Positions 50,174 through 58,833 of a stretch of DNA of 64,000 nt are shown piece by piece. The notes below the pieces were generated by a model, which worked only from the letters and a program-made list of their open reading frames with translations, did no database searches and was not told the DNA's origin. The stretch is taken from the NCBI RefSeq assembly GCF_000010345.1, contig NC_009663.1:1550001-1614000 (forward strand). The letters are read 5' to 3'. A program made the translations under genes and the position numbers. The DNA comes from Sulfurovum sp. NBC37-1. Its GTDB lineage: Bacteria; Campylobacterota; Campylobacteria; Campylobacterales; Sulfurovaceae. The number at the start of each line of letters is the position of its first letter. Position 1 is the stretch's first letter.

Positions 50174-51625
50174 TTACCCCACTTTTTTTCTTCCTATCAT
50201 TTCCAGACCTGTCTCAATAAAATCACGATTAAATAAAACATTTAAAGCAAGTACAGCCATACCCATTGTGACAGCAACCAAACTGACATGTACATACATA
50301 TTTTCAATATTGAATAAAAGACTGATTCCATAAGAAAATGATCCTGCAAGCGCGGAGACCAGCAAAGGTTTTAAAATTTGCCAAAAGTACTCTTTAAACC
50401 CAGCACCGCATAAAGGTTTTACCATGTAGTACCATCCAGGAAAAGAGAAAAATATGCCTGCGGCTACCAGACTGTATGCTACTCCGGAAACACCCCAAAA
50501 ACTTCCTGTGTAAATGACCAGTGGCATGGCAAGAAACATGGCAAAAGTCCAATAGAACCCAAGGTCTGCCCGCCCTCTTGCCAGCTGCAGAGAGCCTATG
50601 GGGTTTCCTGTGGAACGAAGTGCTCCATACACAGACAGTATCTCCAAAAGAATGATGGCATCTCTCCATTTTTCACCAAAAAGAAGCAGAATGACAGGTT
50701 CAGCTAAAATAGCGATCAGCAGATACACCGGAAAATTAATCGAGGAAAGATAGTTGATTGTTTTAAGATAGATCGATTTAAGTCTCGGAATATCATCCTG
50801 TACTTTTGCCATAACTGGAAAGGTCACTTTGGTAATAACGGGATTAATGATCTGGGCAGGTCTCATGGAGAGGTTCTTTGCAATCGTATAGACACCCAGT
50901 ACCTCAACGCCCAGTAGTTTTCCTATGAGTATGACATCAAACTGTGAATTGACATAGTTCAGGCTGCGTTCACCCATTTGGAACATTCCAAAGGAGATCA
51001 TGGGGGTAATGCTTTTATGTCTGTATATCAGAGACGGTCTATGCTCTTTGATACCTATAAGCGTATTTAGCACAGTTGTAGCGACACTTCTGCCCAATGT
51101 GGCATAGACAAGAGCATACACCCCGAAATTTTCCATTGCCAGGATAACGGCTACCAAAAAGGCAAACACATTGGTGGCTATGCTGATCTTGGCCATAACA
51201 TCGAACCGAAGCAGCTTTTGCAATAATATACCATACTGGTTTCCTATGCCTGTCACAACAAATGTCACTGCAAGGATCTTCATGAGCGGTACCAGTTCTT
51301 TTTCATGGTAAAAGGAAGCAATGTATGGTGACAGAATATAGATGCAAGAAAATAAAAAAATGCCCGATGCCACATTAAGCCAATACAAACTGGAAAGTTG
51401 TTCATGGCTTATGTCCTGTTTATGAATGATCGACGCACTGATACCCATATCCATGAACAGCGCACTGAAACCGATGATGACAGAAACGATGGCCATCAGA
51501 CCAAAATCGGAAGCATCAAGATAGTGTGCGAGTATGATTAACTGAAGTAACTGAACCACTGCGACAATAACGGAGGAGAGACTTGTCCACTTGACACCGC
51601 TTAATGTTTCTTTTCTCAGTGACAT
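50174..51625 (-). CDS. wzx: Oligosaccharide flippase (Wzx, MOP superfamily)
   Basis: A 483-aa protein with 12-14 membrane helices. N-terminal GVKWTSLSSVIVAVVQLLQLIILAHYL and DFGLMAIVSVIIGF are the classical polysaccharide-transporter start. It would flip the polyprenyl-linked repeat unit to the periplasm for the EpsG/Wzy polymerase. Follows the sugar-donor genes in the same direction. Confidence 0.9.
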   Translation of the reverse strand: MSLRKETLSGVKWTSLSSVIVAVVQLLQLIILAHYLDASDFGLMAIVSVIIGFSALFMDMGISASIIHKQDISHEQLSSLYWLNVASGIFLFSCIYILSPYIASFYHEKELVPLMKILAVTFVVTGIGNQYGILLQKLLRFDVMAKISIATNVFAFLVAVILAMENFGVYALVYATLGRSVATTVLNTLIGIKEHRPSLIYRHKSITPMISFGMFQMGERSLNYVNSQFDVILIGKLLGVEVLGVYTIAKNLSMRPAQIINPVITKVTFPVMAKVQDDIPRLKSIYLKTINYLSSINFPVYLLIAILAEPVILLLFGEKWRDAIILLEILSVYGALRSTGNPIGSLQLARGRADLGFYWTFAMFLAMPLVIYTGSFWGVSGVAYSLVAAGIFFSFPGWYYMVKPLCGAGFKEYFWQILKPLLVSALAGSFSYGISLLFNIENMYVHVSLVAVTMGMAVLALNVLFNRDFIETGLEMIGRKKVG

Positions 51626-51656
51626 AAACTACTTCTATACAATACTATTGTATTTT

Positions 51657-52235
51657 TTATTCATAATAGGCATTATATGCAGGAGGCACATTATCACTTA
51701 TGTATCTGGCAGGCACTCCTCCAACTACACTATTATCATGAATATTTTTTACCACTACTGCATTTGCTCCTATAATAATATTATTACCAATTTCACATGC
51801 TCCAATAATTTTTGCTCCTGCTCCAATAGAAACATTCATACCTATAGATGCTATGTCTTCCAATCCTTTATTGGCATTATTTCCTATCGTCACTTGCTGT
51901 AATATCGTACAGTTTTTACCAATTTTTGCTTTATGATGAATAATAATTCCATTTGGATGAGGGAGAAATAGCCCTTCCTTAATATCAGTTTTTGGATCTA
52001 TTTCACATCCGAGCTTCAACTGTGTTCTTGCATACAAATAACATACAATCTTTCTTATTCCTTTCATAAGTATATTTGATTTTTTTTTGTTATATAAATG
52101 GTTACATGCCCTTAATAAAAACAAAAGCCTATATCTTAAATCTCTAAGTTTGAAATATAGTTTTCTCTTTCTTCCAAAGTTTCTAATTTCATCGGCATAC
52201 CAATAATATTTGAGTTGTCTATATGTTTTAATCAT
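51657..52235 (-). CDS. Hexapeptide-repeat acyltransferase (serine acetyltransferase-like)
   Basis: A 192-aa left-handed beta-helix enzyme: FLPHPNGIIIHHKAKIGKNC, TIGNNANKGLEDIASIGMNV, IGACEIGNNIIIGANAVVVKN. SAT-like, with helical N-terminus. In polysaccharide loci such enzymes acetylate sugar hydroxyls or amino groups. Its ATG overlaps the stop of the fused acyltransferase-WecE gene by four bases. Confidence 0.85.
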   Translation of the reverse strand: MIKTYRQLKYYWYADEIRNFGRKRKLYFKLRDLRYRLLFLLRACNHLYNKKKSNILMKGIRKIVCYLYARTQLKLGCEIDPKTDIKEGLFLPHPNGIIIHHKAKIGKNCTILQQVTIGNNANKGLEDIASIGMNVSIGAGAKIIGACEIGNNIIIGANAVVVKNIHDNSVVGGVPARYISDNVPPAYNAYYE

Positions 52236-53935
52236 AAATCAACCCTATAGTATGTGTAAATTTCTTTAATTACAAGTTCAATTATATCTTTAGTAATACC
52301 ATAAAACATTGGTAAACGTATCAATCGTTCACTTTCTGATGTTGTAAACTCATCCTTGTCATTTAATCTTCCAAACTTTAATCCTGCAGGAGAAGAATGC
52401 AATGGAACATAATGGAACACTGCTAGAATATCAACTTGTTTTAAATATTCAAGTAATTTAGTTCTTGTCTCAATATCTTTAACTTTTATGTAGAACATAT
52501 GAGCGTTATGGCTACATTCTTTGGGAATAGTTGGAAGTTCTATCAAGCCTTTTTCTTTCAAGGCTTTCAGCCCATCATGATACTTCTGCCAAGCAAATAG
52601 TCTATTTTCACTGATCTCATCAGCTTTTTCAAGATTTCCCCACAAATACGCAGCACTCACATCATTCATAAGATAACTACTTCCAACATCTACCCAGGAG
52701 TATTTGTCAACCATACCTCTAAAAAAAGCACTTCTGTTTGTTCCTTTTTCTCTAATGATCTCAGCACGCTCTGTAAAACGTTCATCATTTATAATGAGTA
52801 AACCACCTTCGCCTGCAGAGGTATAGTTCTTTGTCTCATGAAAACTGAATGTGCCTAAATGCCCTATAGTCCCAAGTGCCTTACCCTTGTAGCTGCTCAT
52901 CATCCCTTGAGCAGCATCTTCAACGACGAAAAGATCATACTTGTCAGCCAATACCATAATGGCATCCATTTCACAACCTACACCGGCATAATGTACTGGA
53001 ACTATAGCTTTGGTTTTTTCTGTAATAGCTTGTTCTATTTTCATTTCATCTATATTCATAGTATCAGGGCGAATATCTACAAATACAATTTTGGCCCCTC
53101 GAAGGACAAAAGCATTAGCCGTACTTACAAAAGTATATGAAGGCATTATGACTTCATCACCTTCTTGTATATCAAGAAGCATTGCTGCCATTTCAAGCGC
53201 ATGAGTGCAACTTGTCGTCAAAAGAGCTTTCTTGCATGCAAGCTTCTCTTCAAACCATTGTGTACATCTCTTTGTAAACGCTCCATCACCAGAAATTTTA
53301 CTACTTCTCATTGATTCTAAAACATACTTTTCTTCATTACCTGTAAAAGGTGGTTTGTTGAATGGAATCACGTTATTTACCTTCATTTTCAAATATTCTT
53401 TTTCAAGTTCTACTAAATCTCTTTTTCTATTTTTTAGTTTTTTCGCTGGATTTCCAATGTAAATACTCCAAGGCTCAGTATCAGCTAATACTAATGCCAT
53501 TGCACCAACTGATGTTCCTTCAGCTAAAATTACTCCAGGCATTATCACTGAACCAGCACCAACAATGGAAAATTTACGTAAAACAACTTCTTTTTTATAT
53601 TCATTTTTGTATTTAGAAGGAATAGTTGAATTAGTCATTGTTCGACCACTATAGTCATCCGATTGTGTAAATACTTGTACTTGATATGCAATAGTCGTAA
53701 AGTCTTCGAAAATAATACCTTTTTCTCCACCAGCCACCAAGCACTGAGGAGTAATATGAACATTCCTTCCAATTTTTATTTTCCCAGATATCACACAAAA
53801 ATCATCTATTCTTGAATTGTCACCTATCTCTATTTGATCGCAATTATAAATACTAGCCTTATCACTTATTTTTACATTTTTCCCTATGTATTTAAAACCT
53901 AATTTTTTTAATTGTTCTTCTGTATAGTATGCCAT
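52232..53935 (-). CDS. wecE: Fused acyltransferase and WecE-type sugar aminotransferase
   Basis: A 567-aa fusion. Residues about 1-184 are a left-handed beta-helix N-acyltransferase (KIGRNVHITPQCLVAGGEKG, GAGSVIMPGVILAEGTSVGA), VioB/FdtC-like. From about 189 it is WecE: VIPFNKPPFTG, TTSCTHALEMAAMLLDI, PLP Lys in FHETKNYTSAGEGG, VFHYVPLH. It should convert dTDP-4-keto-6-deoxyglucose to dTDP-Fuc4N and N-acetylate it. At the joint, AAGG then GTG (53371) remains as a good start for WecE alone. ATG 53935 with AAGG upstream; the TTG 53950 is rejected. Confidence 0.9.
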   Translation of the reverse strand: MAYYTEEQLKKLGFKYIGKNVKISDKASIYNCDQIEIGDNSRIDDFCVISGKIKIGRNVHITPQCLVAGGEKGIIFEDFTTIAYQVQVFTQSDDYSGRTMTNSTIPSKYKNEYKKEVVLRKFSIVGAGSVIMPGVILAEGTSVGAMALVLADTEPWSIYIGNPAKKLKNRKRDLVELEKEYLKMKVNNVIPFNKPPFTGNEEKYVLESMRSSKISGDGAFTKRCTQWFEEKLACKKALLTTSCTHALEMAAMLLDIQEGDEVIMPSYTFVSTANAFVLRGAKIVFVDIRPDTMNIDEMKIEQAITEKTKAIVPVHYAGVGCEMDAIMVLADKYDLFVVEDAAQGMMSSYKGKALGTIGHLGTFSFHETKNYTSAGEGGLLIINDERFTERAEIIREKGTNRSAFFRGMVDKYSWVDVGSSYLMNDVSAAYLWGNLEKADEISENRLFAWQKYHDGLKALKEKGLIELPTIPKECSHNAHMFYIKVKDIETRTKLLEYLKQVDILAVFHYVPLHSSPAGLKFGRLNDKDEFTTSESERLIRLPMFYGITKDIIELVIKEIYTYYRVDL

Positions 53936-53936
53936 A

Positions 53937-55004
53937 TTATTCACCTTCAAACAGATTTCGTAATTGGTTAAGGTAATTCTCTCTTGAAAAATACTCTTTG
54001 ATGTTTTTTTGATTATTTAATCTATCTTTTTCTGCTATCAATTTCAACTCAATATTTTCTATATCAAAAATATTGACATTTATATCCTTGAAGAGTTTCC
54101 AAGGTGTGATATCGCTTCTCATATAGACTTTTTTACCAAGCCCAAGAAGTGTGATAGTGTTTCCCATCGCCTGTTGCCTTTTATGGGCGAATATCGCTAT
54201 GTCTATCTCACCCAAAAATTCCAAATATTTATCAAAAGGCATAAACTCTGTAAGTGCTACAAATTTATCTCCAAAAAGCTCTTTACCTTTTGCTATAACT
54301 TCTTTTGCATACTCTTGATTTCCATATGAAAGAGGAATAAATATCTTGATATTTTCACCTTTGTATTTTCTGAGCTCATTTAGCACTTCTATATGGTTGT
54401 TTGTAAGGTCTGCTGAGTTACCGAGCTGTATATTTATAGTTGAATGTTCTTTATGCTTGATATCATACTCTTTGTAAAGGTTACTTGTATACATAAAACA
54501 CTCATAGTACTTTCCTGCTGCACCGTAATGCTTACATACCAGTTCATAATCACCTTTTATATAGGTAATTAACCCACCCATTTCCTGAACAACTTTACGC
54601 CTTCTGTGAAGCCTAAAAATATTTTTCCATATTTTTATGGGATCTATATGTCCATAAAGGTCGCCACCCCACATGACCCAGTAACATTTTTTTAAAAAAT
54701 ATTGATGGTAATAGAGATAATTGATCAAATCATCCGAAAAAAGACCATGCAAAATAATTTTTTCCGCTTTTTCCATAAGCGGATTCAACGCCTTGGAAAG
54801 TCCAAATATATTTTTTCTGCCAAGATACCGGTTACACAGATTCAATACATTTCTGGATTCCGGAATAGGATATTTTACAACATTGTCATCGAAAAGATAA
54901 ACAAAAAGGTGTTCATTTTCATCAAAGTGTTTGGCGATAAAGTCCATAAACGGAACAATAAACTTGTCGTTATGAATGAGATGGACAATTTTATATTTGT
55001 GCAT
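53937..55004 (-). CDS. wecF: WecF-like dTDP-Fuc4NAc transferase (GT56)
   Basis: A 355-aa protein: KIVHLIHNDKFIVPFMDFI start, HGLFSDDLINYLY, WVMWGGDLYG, IQLGNSADLTNNHIEVL and GNTITLLGLGKKVYM. The family transfers Fuc4NAc to the polyprenyl-linked GlcNAc-ManNAcA in enterobacterial common antigen. Its stop lies next to the wecE fusion gene start. Acceptor here may differ. Confidence 0.88.
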   Translation of the reverse strand: MHKYKIVHLIHNDKFIVPFMDFIAKHFDENEHLFVYLFDDNVVKYPIPESRNVLNLCNRYLGRKNIFGLSKALNPLMEKAEKIILHGLFSDDLINYLYYHQYFLKKCYWVMWGGDLYGHIDPIKIWKNIFRLHRRRKVVQEMGGLITYIKGDYELVCKHYGAAGKYYECFMYTSNLYKEYDIKHKEHSTINIQLGNSADLTNNHIEVLNELRKYKGENIKIFIPLSYGNQEYAKEVIAKGKELFGDKFVALTEFMPFDKYLEFLGEIDIAIFAHKRQQAMGNTITLLGLGKKVYMRSDITPWKLFKDINVNIFDIENIELKLIAEKDRLNNQKNIKEYFSRENYLNQLRNLFEGE

Positions 55005-55429
55005 ACTTAATTATATTTCTCTTAATGCGAAAGATAGGTTTTTTTACGTTGATCATTGTTGTTTCTCCATATTGTTACCTGTAGACAGCACTGCCGAACA
55101 AAGCGGTGAGTGTAAACACTTCACTTCCAAAGAGCCTCAGCTCAACGTCAATACCCCAACAATACCATTTCGTTGATGATTTTTGCTCCTGGAAGTGATG
55201 CTTCAGCTTCACCAAAACACTTTCCGAAGCTAAAGCATCGGTTCCTAAAACACAAATGCATTCCCCCGCCCTGAAAAATTAATACTATTATAGCAAAAAA
55301 CATTGGATTTCCCGCAGGGTGGGTGCAATCTATCCTTTCAATGTTTCCTGGTGTTAAAGAATTGCTTCGGTGAATTTTACCCATCCTACCTATAGAGGTT
55401 TTGAGGGGTATACCCCGGGTGCAACCCTG
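55005..55429. other. Gene-free stretch, 425 bp
   Basis: Between the ElyC-like gene end and the wecF start. It holds hairpin repeat copy 2 (55181-55250) and a perfect palindrome GGGGTATACCCC (55405-55416). No convincing ORF; the 78-aa frame on the minus strand is a translation of the repeat. Confidence 0.5.
55181..55250. repeat. Dispersed hairpin repeat, copy 2
   Basis: TGCTCCTGGAAGTGATGCTT, CAGCTTCACCAAAACAC, then GAAGCTAAAGCATCGG; same unit as at 17796-17865, about 85 percent alike by eye, with compensating base changes in the stem. Confidence 0.8.
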
Positions 55430-56176
55430 TCAAATGTCTCCCTTGAGCCAGAACCATAAAAGCCCCAAATATTCATGAAAAGCTGTTTCGGACCGTCTCA
55501 GCCCTTCGGCACCGGGGAGTTGCAGCAGGTCGTCAGGTTTTTTTACTTTGAAATCCGTCGGCGCCTCAATGACTTTGATACCGGCTTTTTTAAAGAGTCT
55601 GGAGGCACGCAGCATATGGGAAGCAGACGTGACAAGAACGACATGCTTCCCCTGGGCCATTTCGCTCATCGCTCCAGCTTCTTCAAGGGTATCTTTGGGG
55701 GTTTCAAATACGATGATATCTTCTTCCCTCACTCCAAGTGCCTGTGCCAGAGCAGCACTGCATTTTGCGTTGGAGAGAGGCTCATCCTTGCCGTAGCCGC
55801 TGAAGACCAGTTTCATGCCTTTGTGTTGTTTGTATAATAGTACACCTTCGGTCACACGAGCCAGGCCGGAGGGGTCCAGTTCGGAAGAGAGGGGAATGCC
55901 CTCTCTGGCCACATGTGCCGTACCCAGCACATGGATGTACCCCGCATTGGTACCATTCAGGTCGACAGAGGAGAACTGCCGTTCCAGAGGCAGCAGAAGC
56001 AAGGAGGAAAAAGGCGCATAAGAGAGCAGTATGATCCACAGTATCCCCACTAGAAAAAACCTTTTTGAACCCACATACCTTTTTTGGGAGAAGAAATAGA
56101 ATCCGAATGCCATGAACAGTAGAAAGATAGGGAAAGGCAACAGAAAAGCCGCAACAAACTTTTTAAGAAGAAACAT
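55430..56176 (-). CDS. ElyC/YdcF-like envelope protein (DUF218)
   Basis: A 248-aa protein with two N-terminal membrane helices and a DUF218 domain (IHVLGTAHVAREGIPLSSEL, LVFSGYGKDEPLSNAKCSA, VVLVTSASHMLRASRLFKKAG, ETAFHEYLGLLWFWLKG). ElyC is tied to lipid-carrier and common-antigen metabolism in Escherichia coli, and here its gene overlaps rmlB by 14 bases. Different from the shorter copy at 30505. Confidence 0.88.
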   Translation of the reverse strand: MFLLKKFVAAFLLPFPIFLLFMAFGFYFFSQKRYVGSKRFFLVGILWIILLSYAPFSSLLLLPLERQFSSVDLNGTNAGYIHVLGTAHVAREGIPLSSELDPSGLARVTEGVLLYKQHKGMKLVFSGYGKDEPLSNAKCSAALAQALGVREEDIIVFETPKDTLEEAGAMSEMAQGKHVVLVTSASHMLRASRLFKKAGIKVIEAPTDFKVKKPDDLLQLPGAEGLRRSETAFHEYLGLLWFWLKGDI

Positions 56177-57572
56177 GATGTTTTGTCAAATATTTTTCCA
56201 GATACCACTCAACCGTTTTCACGATCCCACTATCAAAATCTTCATCTGCCTTCCAGCCAAGTTCATTTTCTATTTTGGTGGCATCGATGGCGTAGCGGCG
56301 GTCATGGCCAGCCCGGTCGTCAACAAAAGTTACCAAGTCTTTGTAGGATTTGAGTGTTAAGTGTTTAGTGTTGCACCCCTCTTGTTCTTTAGAAACGGGG
56401 GTATCGCCATTTAGTGCCAGAAGTTTTGAGTTAGTTTGGGGAGGTATCTTTTCGTCAAGAATCTCGCAGATACGGTCTACGATCTGGAGGTTGGTGCGTT
56501 CGTTTCGTCCACCGATGTTGTAGACCTCGCCTTTCTTCCCTGTGTGGTAGGCAAGGTCTATCCCTTTGCAGTGGTCGAGCACATAGAGCCAGTCACGGAT
56601 ATTCTTCCCGTCTCCGTAAATGGGGATGGATTCACCCACCAATGCTTTTCTGATGATGGTCGGAATGAGCTTTTCGTCATGCTGCTTTGGGCCGTAGTTG
56701 TTTGAGCAGTTGGTGATGACACAGTCCATACCGTAGGTCTCCACATAGCTTCGAACGATCATATCGGAGCTTGCTTTGGATGCGGAGTATGGAGAGTTCG
56801 GAGCGTAGGGAGTCTCTTCAGTAAAAAGATCGTCCGGGTCGTCGCTGAGTGTTCCGTAGACTTCATCGGTGGAAATGTGATGAAATCTCGGCAGAGTAAT
56901 TTCATCAAGTTTTGAGTGATGAGTGTTGAGTGTTGCACCTAAAGGCATTTCCGTTGGGCAGTTGTTTTTCTCTTGCTCTTGCTCTTGCTCTTTCTCACTC
57001 ATCACTGCCCGATTAGGAAATGCCCTTGGGGTGAAACACTCATCACTAAACACTCCTTCCATATATCGTTCCCGATACTTGAAAGGCTTTTCCATCCAGT
57101 ATTTGTATGCTACATCCAAAAGTGTAAATGTCCCATTAACATTAGTTTCTACGAAAACACCAGGGTTCTTAATGGAGTTATCCACATGAGACTCTGCGGC
57201 AAAGTGGATAACAGCCTGGACGTCGTACTCGTTGAAGATAAACTCGACTAACTCTCGATTGCAGATATTACCTTTCACAAAATGATAGCGATCGTTTTGT
57301 AGGGTTGAGTGTTGAGTGTTGCACCCCTCTTGTTCTTTAGAAACGGGGGTATCGGCATTTAGTGCCAGAAGTGTTGAGTTGTTGTTAAGGATGTCTTCGA
57401 CTTCTTTTAGATTGTCGAGGTTGCCTGCATAAGTTAATAAGTCTAAGTTGACAATGCGGTAATTTGGATATTTTTCCAGAAAATAAGGAACAAAGTTTGA
57501 TCCTATGAAACCAGCACAACCGGTTACGAGGATAGTTTTTAGTGGTGAATGTTTAGTGGTGAGTGTTTCCAA
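56163..57572 (-). CDS. rmlB: dTDP-glucose 4,6-dehydratase with three in-frame repeat insertions
   Basis: A 469-aa protein; the family usually has about 350 aa. Conserved SDR core: ILVTGCAGFIGSNF, HFAAESHVDNSI, STDEVYG, YSASKASSDM (Y-x3-K), NCSNNYGP, and DDRAGHDRRYAID. Three inserts lie at about residues 63-92, 170-226 and near 400, none expected in RmlB. Insert 1 and insert 3 both read LNxDTPVSKEQEGCNTxHxTL. Removal of all three restores a normal length. The N-terminus METLTTKHSPL is also heptamer-coded, with TTG start just after the preceding gene's stop. Catalytic blocks are intact. Confidence 0.9.
   Translation of the reverse strand: METLTTKHSPLKTILVTGCAGFIGSNFVPYFLEKYPNYRIVNLDLLTYAGNLDNLKEVEDILNNNSTLLALNADTPVSKEQEGCNTQHSTLQNDRYHFVKGNICNRELVEFIFNEYDVQAVIHFAAESHVDNSIKNPGVFVETNVNGTFTLLDVAYKYWMEKPFKYRERYMEGVFSDECFTPRAFPNRAVMSEKEQEQEQEKNNCPTEMPLGATLNTHHSKLDEITLPRFHHISTDEVYGTLSDDPDDLFTEETPYAPNSPYSASKASSDMIVRSYVETYGMDCVITNCSNNYGPKQHDEKLIPTIIRKALVGESIPIYGDGKNIRDWLYVLDHCKGIDLAYHTGKKGEVYNIGGRNERTNLQIVDRICEILDEKIPPQTNSKLLALNGDTPVSKEQEGCNTKHLTLKSYKDLVTFVDDRAGHDRRYAIDATKIENELGWKADEDFDSGIVKTVEWYLEKYLTKHHVSS
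56350..56438 (-). repeat. Heptamer-bounded repeat in rmlB, insert 3 (copy F, type 1 core)
   Basis: On the plus strand: GAGTGTTAAGTGTTTAGTGT, GCACCCCTCTTGTTCTTTAG, AAACGGGGGTATCG, then CATTTAGTGCCAGAAG. Nearly the same as copy E. Read in frame as LLALNGDTPVSKEQEGCNT. Confidence 0.85.
56911..57054. repeat. Compound heptamer repeat in rmlB, insert 2 (copies C and D)
   Basis: Copy C (56911-56957, type 2 core inverted: TTGCACCTAAAGGCATTTCC, GTTGGGC) and copy D (56995-57054: GCCCGATTAGGAAATGCCCT, TGGGGTG) stand in opposite orientation around a CTTGCT microsatellite (56967-56995, coding QEQEQE). The whole keeps the rmlB frame. Confidence 0.85.
57297..57386 (-). repeat. Heptamer-bounded repeat in rmlB, insert 1 (copy E, type 1 core)
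   Basis: GTTGAGTGTTGAGTGTTGCA then CCCCTCTTGTTCTTTAGAAA, CGGGGGTATCGGCATTTAGT, GCCAGAAGTGTTGAGTTG. In-frame length of 90 bases. The heptamer GTTGAGT (reverse of ACTCAAC) is repeated at both ends. Confidence 0.85.
57541..57572 (-). repeat. Heptamer array coding the N-terminus of RmlB
   Basis: Minus strand: AACACTC, ACCACTA, AACATTC, ACCACTA in tandem, coding ETLTTKHSPL before the conserved KTILVTG. No ATG lies near the conserved start, so translation seems to depend on the TTG just before the array. Confidence 0.75.
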
Positions 57573-57573
57573 A

Positions 57574-57937
57574 TCATATTTCTTTTGTTTGAGATGTCTT
57601 TACTATGGAAGTTAAGAGTTTGATAAGTTCATCTATCTCTAAAAGCAAACTTTTTGTATGTTTGTCTTCTTCTGATAAATAGTTTGTTGCAATTAATAAT
57701 TCTATCCAATATTTTGTTTCTCTAGATTCTTTACTTGCTATACTCATTTTAGCTATAAAATCTTTTTTTGTTACCAGCTTGAGCTTCATTGATATTTGCT
57801 CCTATGGATGTACCGCATCTTAAAAGTTGTTTTGAAATTATATACTCTTTTTTATTATCACAAAGATATTTATATAATTTTACAATTCTTATGGCAAATT
57901 CAAATGATTTATTTAAGGTAATATTTCTTTTACTCAT
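57574..57937 (-). pseudogene. Four-helix-bundle (S23/IVP-like) gene broken by a homopolymer frameshift
   Basis: Two overlapping frames, 57749-57937 and 57574-57789, together give one four-helix-bundle protein of about 120 aa: NKSFEFAIRIVKLYKYLC, CGTSIGANINEAQAG, then KKDFIAKMSIASKESRETKYWIELL. The break lies in a run of seven A's (57763-57769 as T's); six would keep the frame. It may be a true mutation, slippage-expressed, or a sequencing error. Function of these proteins is unknown; they often accompany polysaccharide loci. Confidence 0.8.
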
Positions 57938-57960
57938 CACTTAACCTTCATCATTCATAA

Positions 57961-58833
57961 TTAAATTATTTCCTCTGCTATTTCTAGCATGTATTGGCCA
58001 TATCCTGTTTTTTTAAGCGCTTGGGCCAGCTTTAAAAGCTGCACTTTGGTTATCCATCCATTCCTGAAAGCTATCTCTTCGATACATGCAATTTTGTAAC
58101 CTTGTCTGTTTTCTATTGTCTGTACAAATTGACCTGCTTCCATCATAGAATCATGTGTTCCGGTATCGAGCCATGCAAAACCACGGCCTAAAAGTTCGAC
58201 GTTCAATGCACCTCTTTCAAGATACGCATTATTGACAGAAGTAATCTCAAGTTCACCCCGATGAGAAGGCTCAATATTTTTTGCGATCTCTATAACATTA
58301 TTATCGTAAAAATAAAGTCCTGTAACAGCAAAATTGGATTTTGGATGTGTCGGTTTTTCTTCTATACTGATCGCTTTTTGGTTTTCATCGAACTCAACCA
58401 CACCAAAACGCTCAGGATCTTTTACCTGATAACCAAATACTGTAGCACCACTCTTTTGTGATGCAGCTCTCCTGAGAATAGGCGTAAATCCTTGTCCATA
58501 AAAGATATTGTCACCAAGTACAAGCGCTACATTGTCATCCCCTATGAACGTTTCACCTAAAATAAATGCCTGAGCCAATCCGTCCGGAAAAGGCTGAACA
58601 ATATAGCTGAACTTCATCCCCAGATCTCTACCATCACCCAACAGCTCTTCAAATCGCGGTAGATCATGAGGGGTTGAGATAATAAGAACTTCTTTTATCC
58701 CTGCCAGCATAAGTACAGACAACGGATAGTAGATCATTGGCTTATCATATATAGGCAATAGTTGTTTACTTACACCTTTTGTAATAGGATAAAGACGTGT
58801 GCCGCTTCCTCCTGCCAGAATGATACCTTTCAT
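57961..58833 (-). CDS. rmlA: Glucose-1-phosphate thymidylyltransferase
   Basis: A 290-aa protein: [31 protein letters not shown] (nucleotide loop with catalytic Arg/Lys), [33 protein letters not shown], and [11 protein letters not shown]. Full length and intact. Makes dTDP-glucose, the substrate for RmlB. It overlaps the dehydrogenase gene by one base. Confidence 0.96.
   Translation of the reverse strand: MKGIILAGGSGTRLYPITKGVSKQLLPIYDKPMIYYPLSVLMLAGIKEVLIISTPHDLPRFEELLGDGRDLGMKFSYIVQPFPDGLAQAFILGETFIGDDNVALVLGDNIFYGQGFTPILRRAASQKSGATVFGYQVKDPERFGVVEFDENQKAISIEEKPTHPKSNFAVTGLYFYDNNVIEIAKNIEPSHRGELEITSVNNAYLERGALNVELLGRGFAWLDTGTHDSMMEAGQFVQTIENRQGYKIACIEEIAFRNGWITKVQLLKLAQALKKTGYGQYMLEIAEEII

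Noticed and set aside
55148-55384. 78-aa frame sharing residues with a frame at 17785
   Set aside because: The shared residues come from translating the dispersed hairpin repeat, not from a gene.
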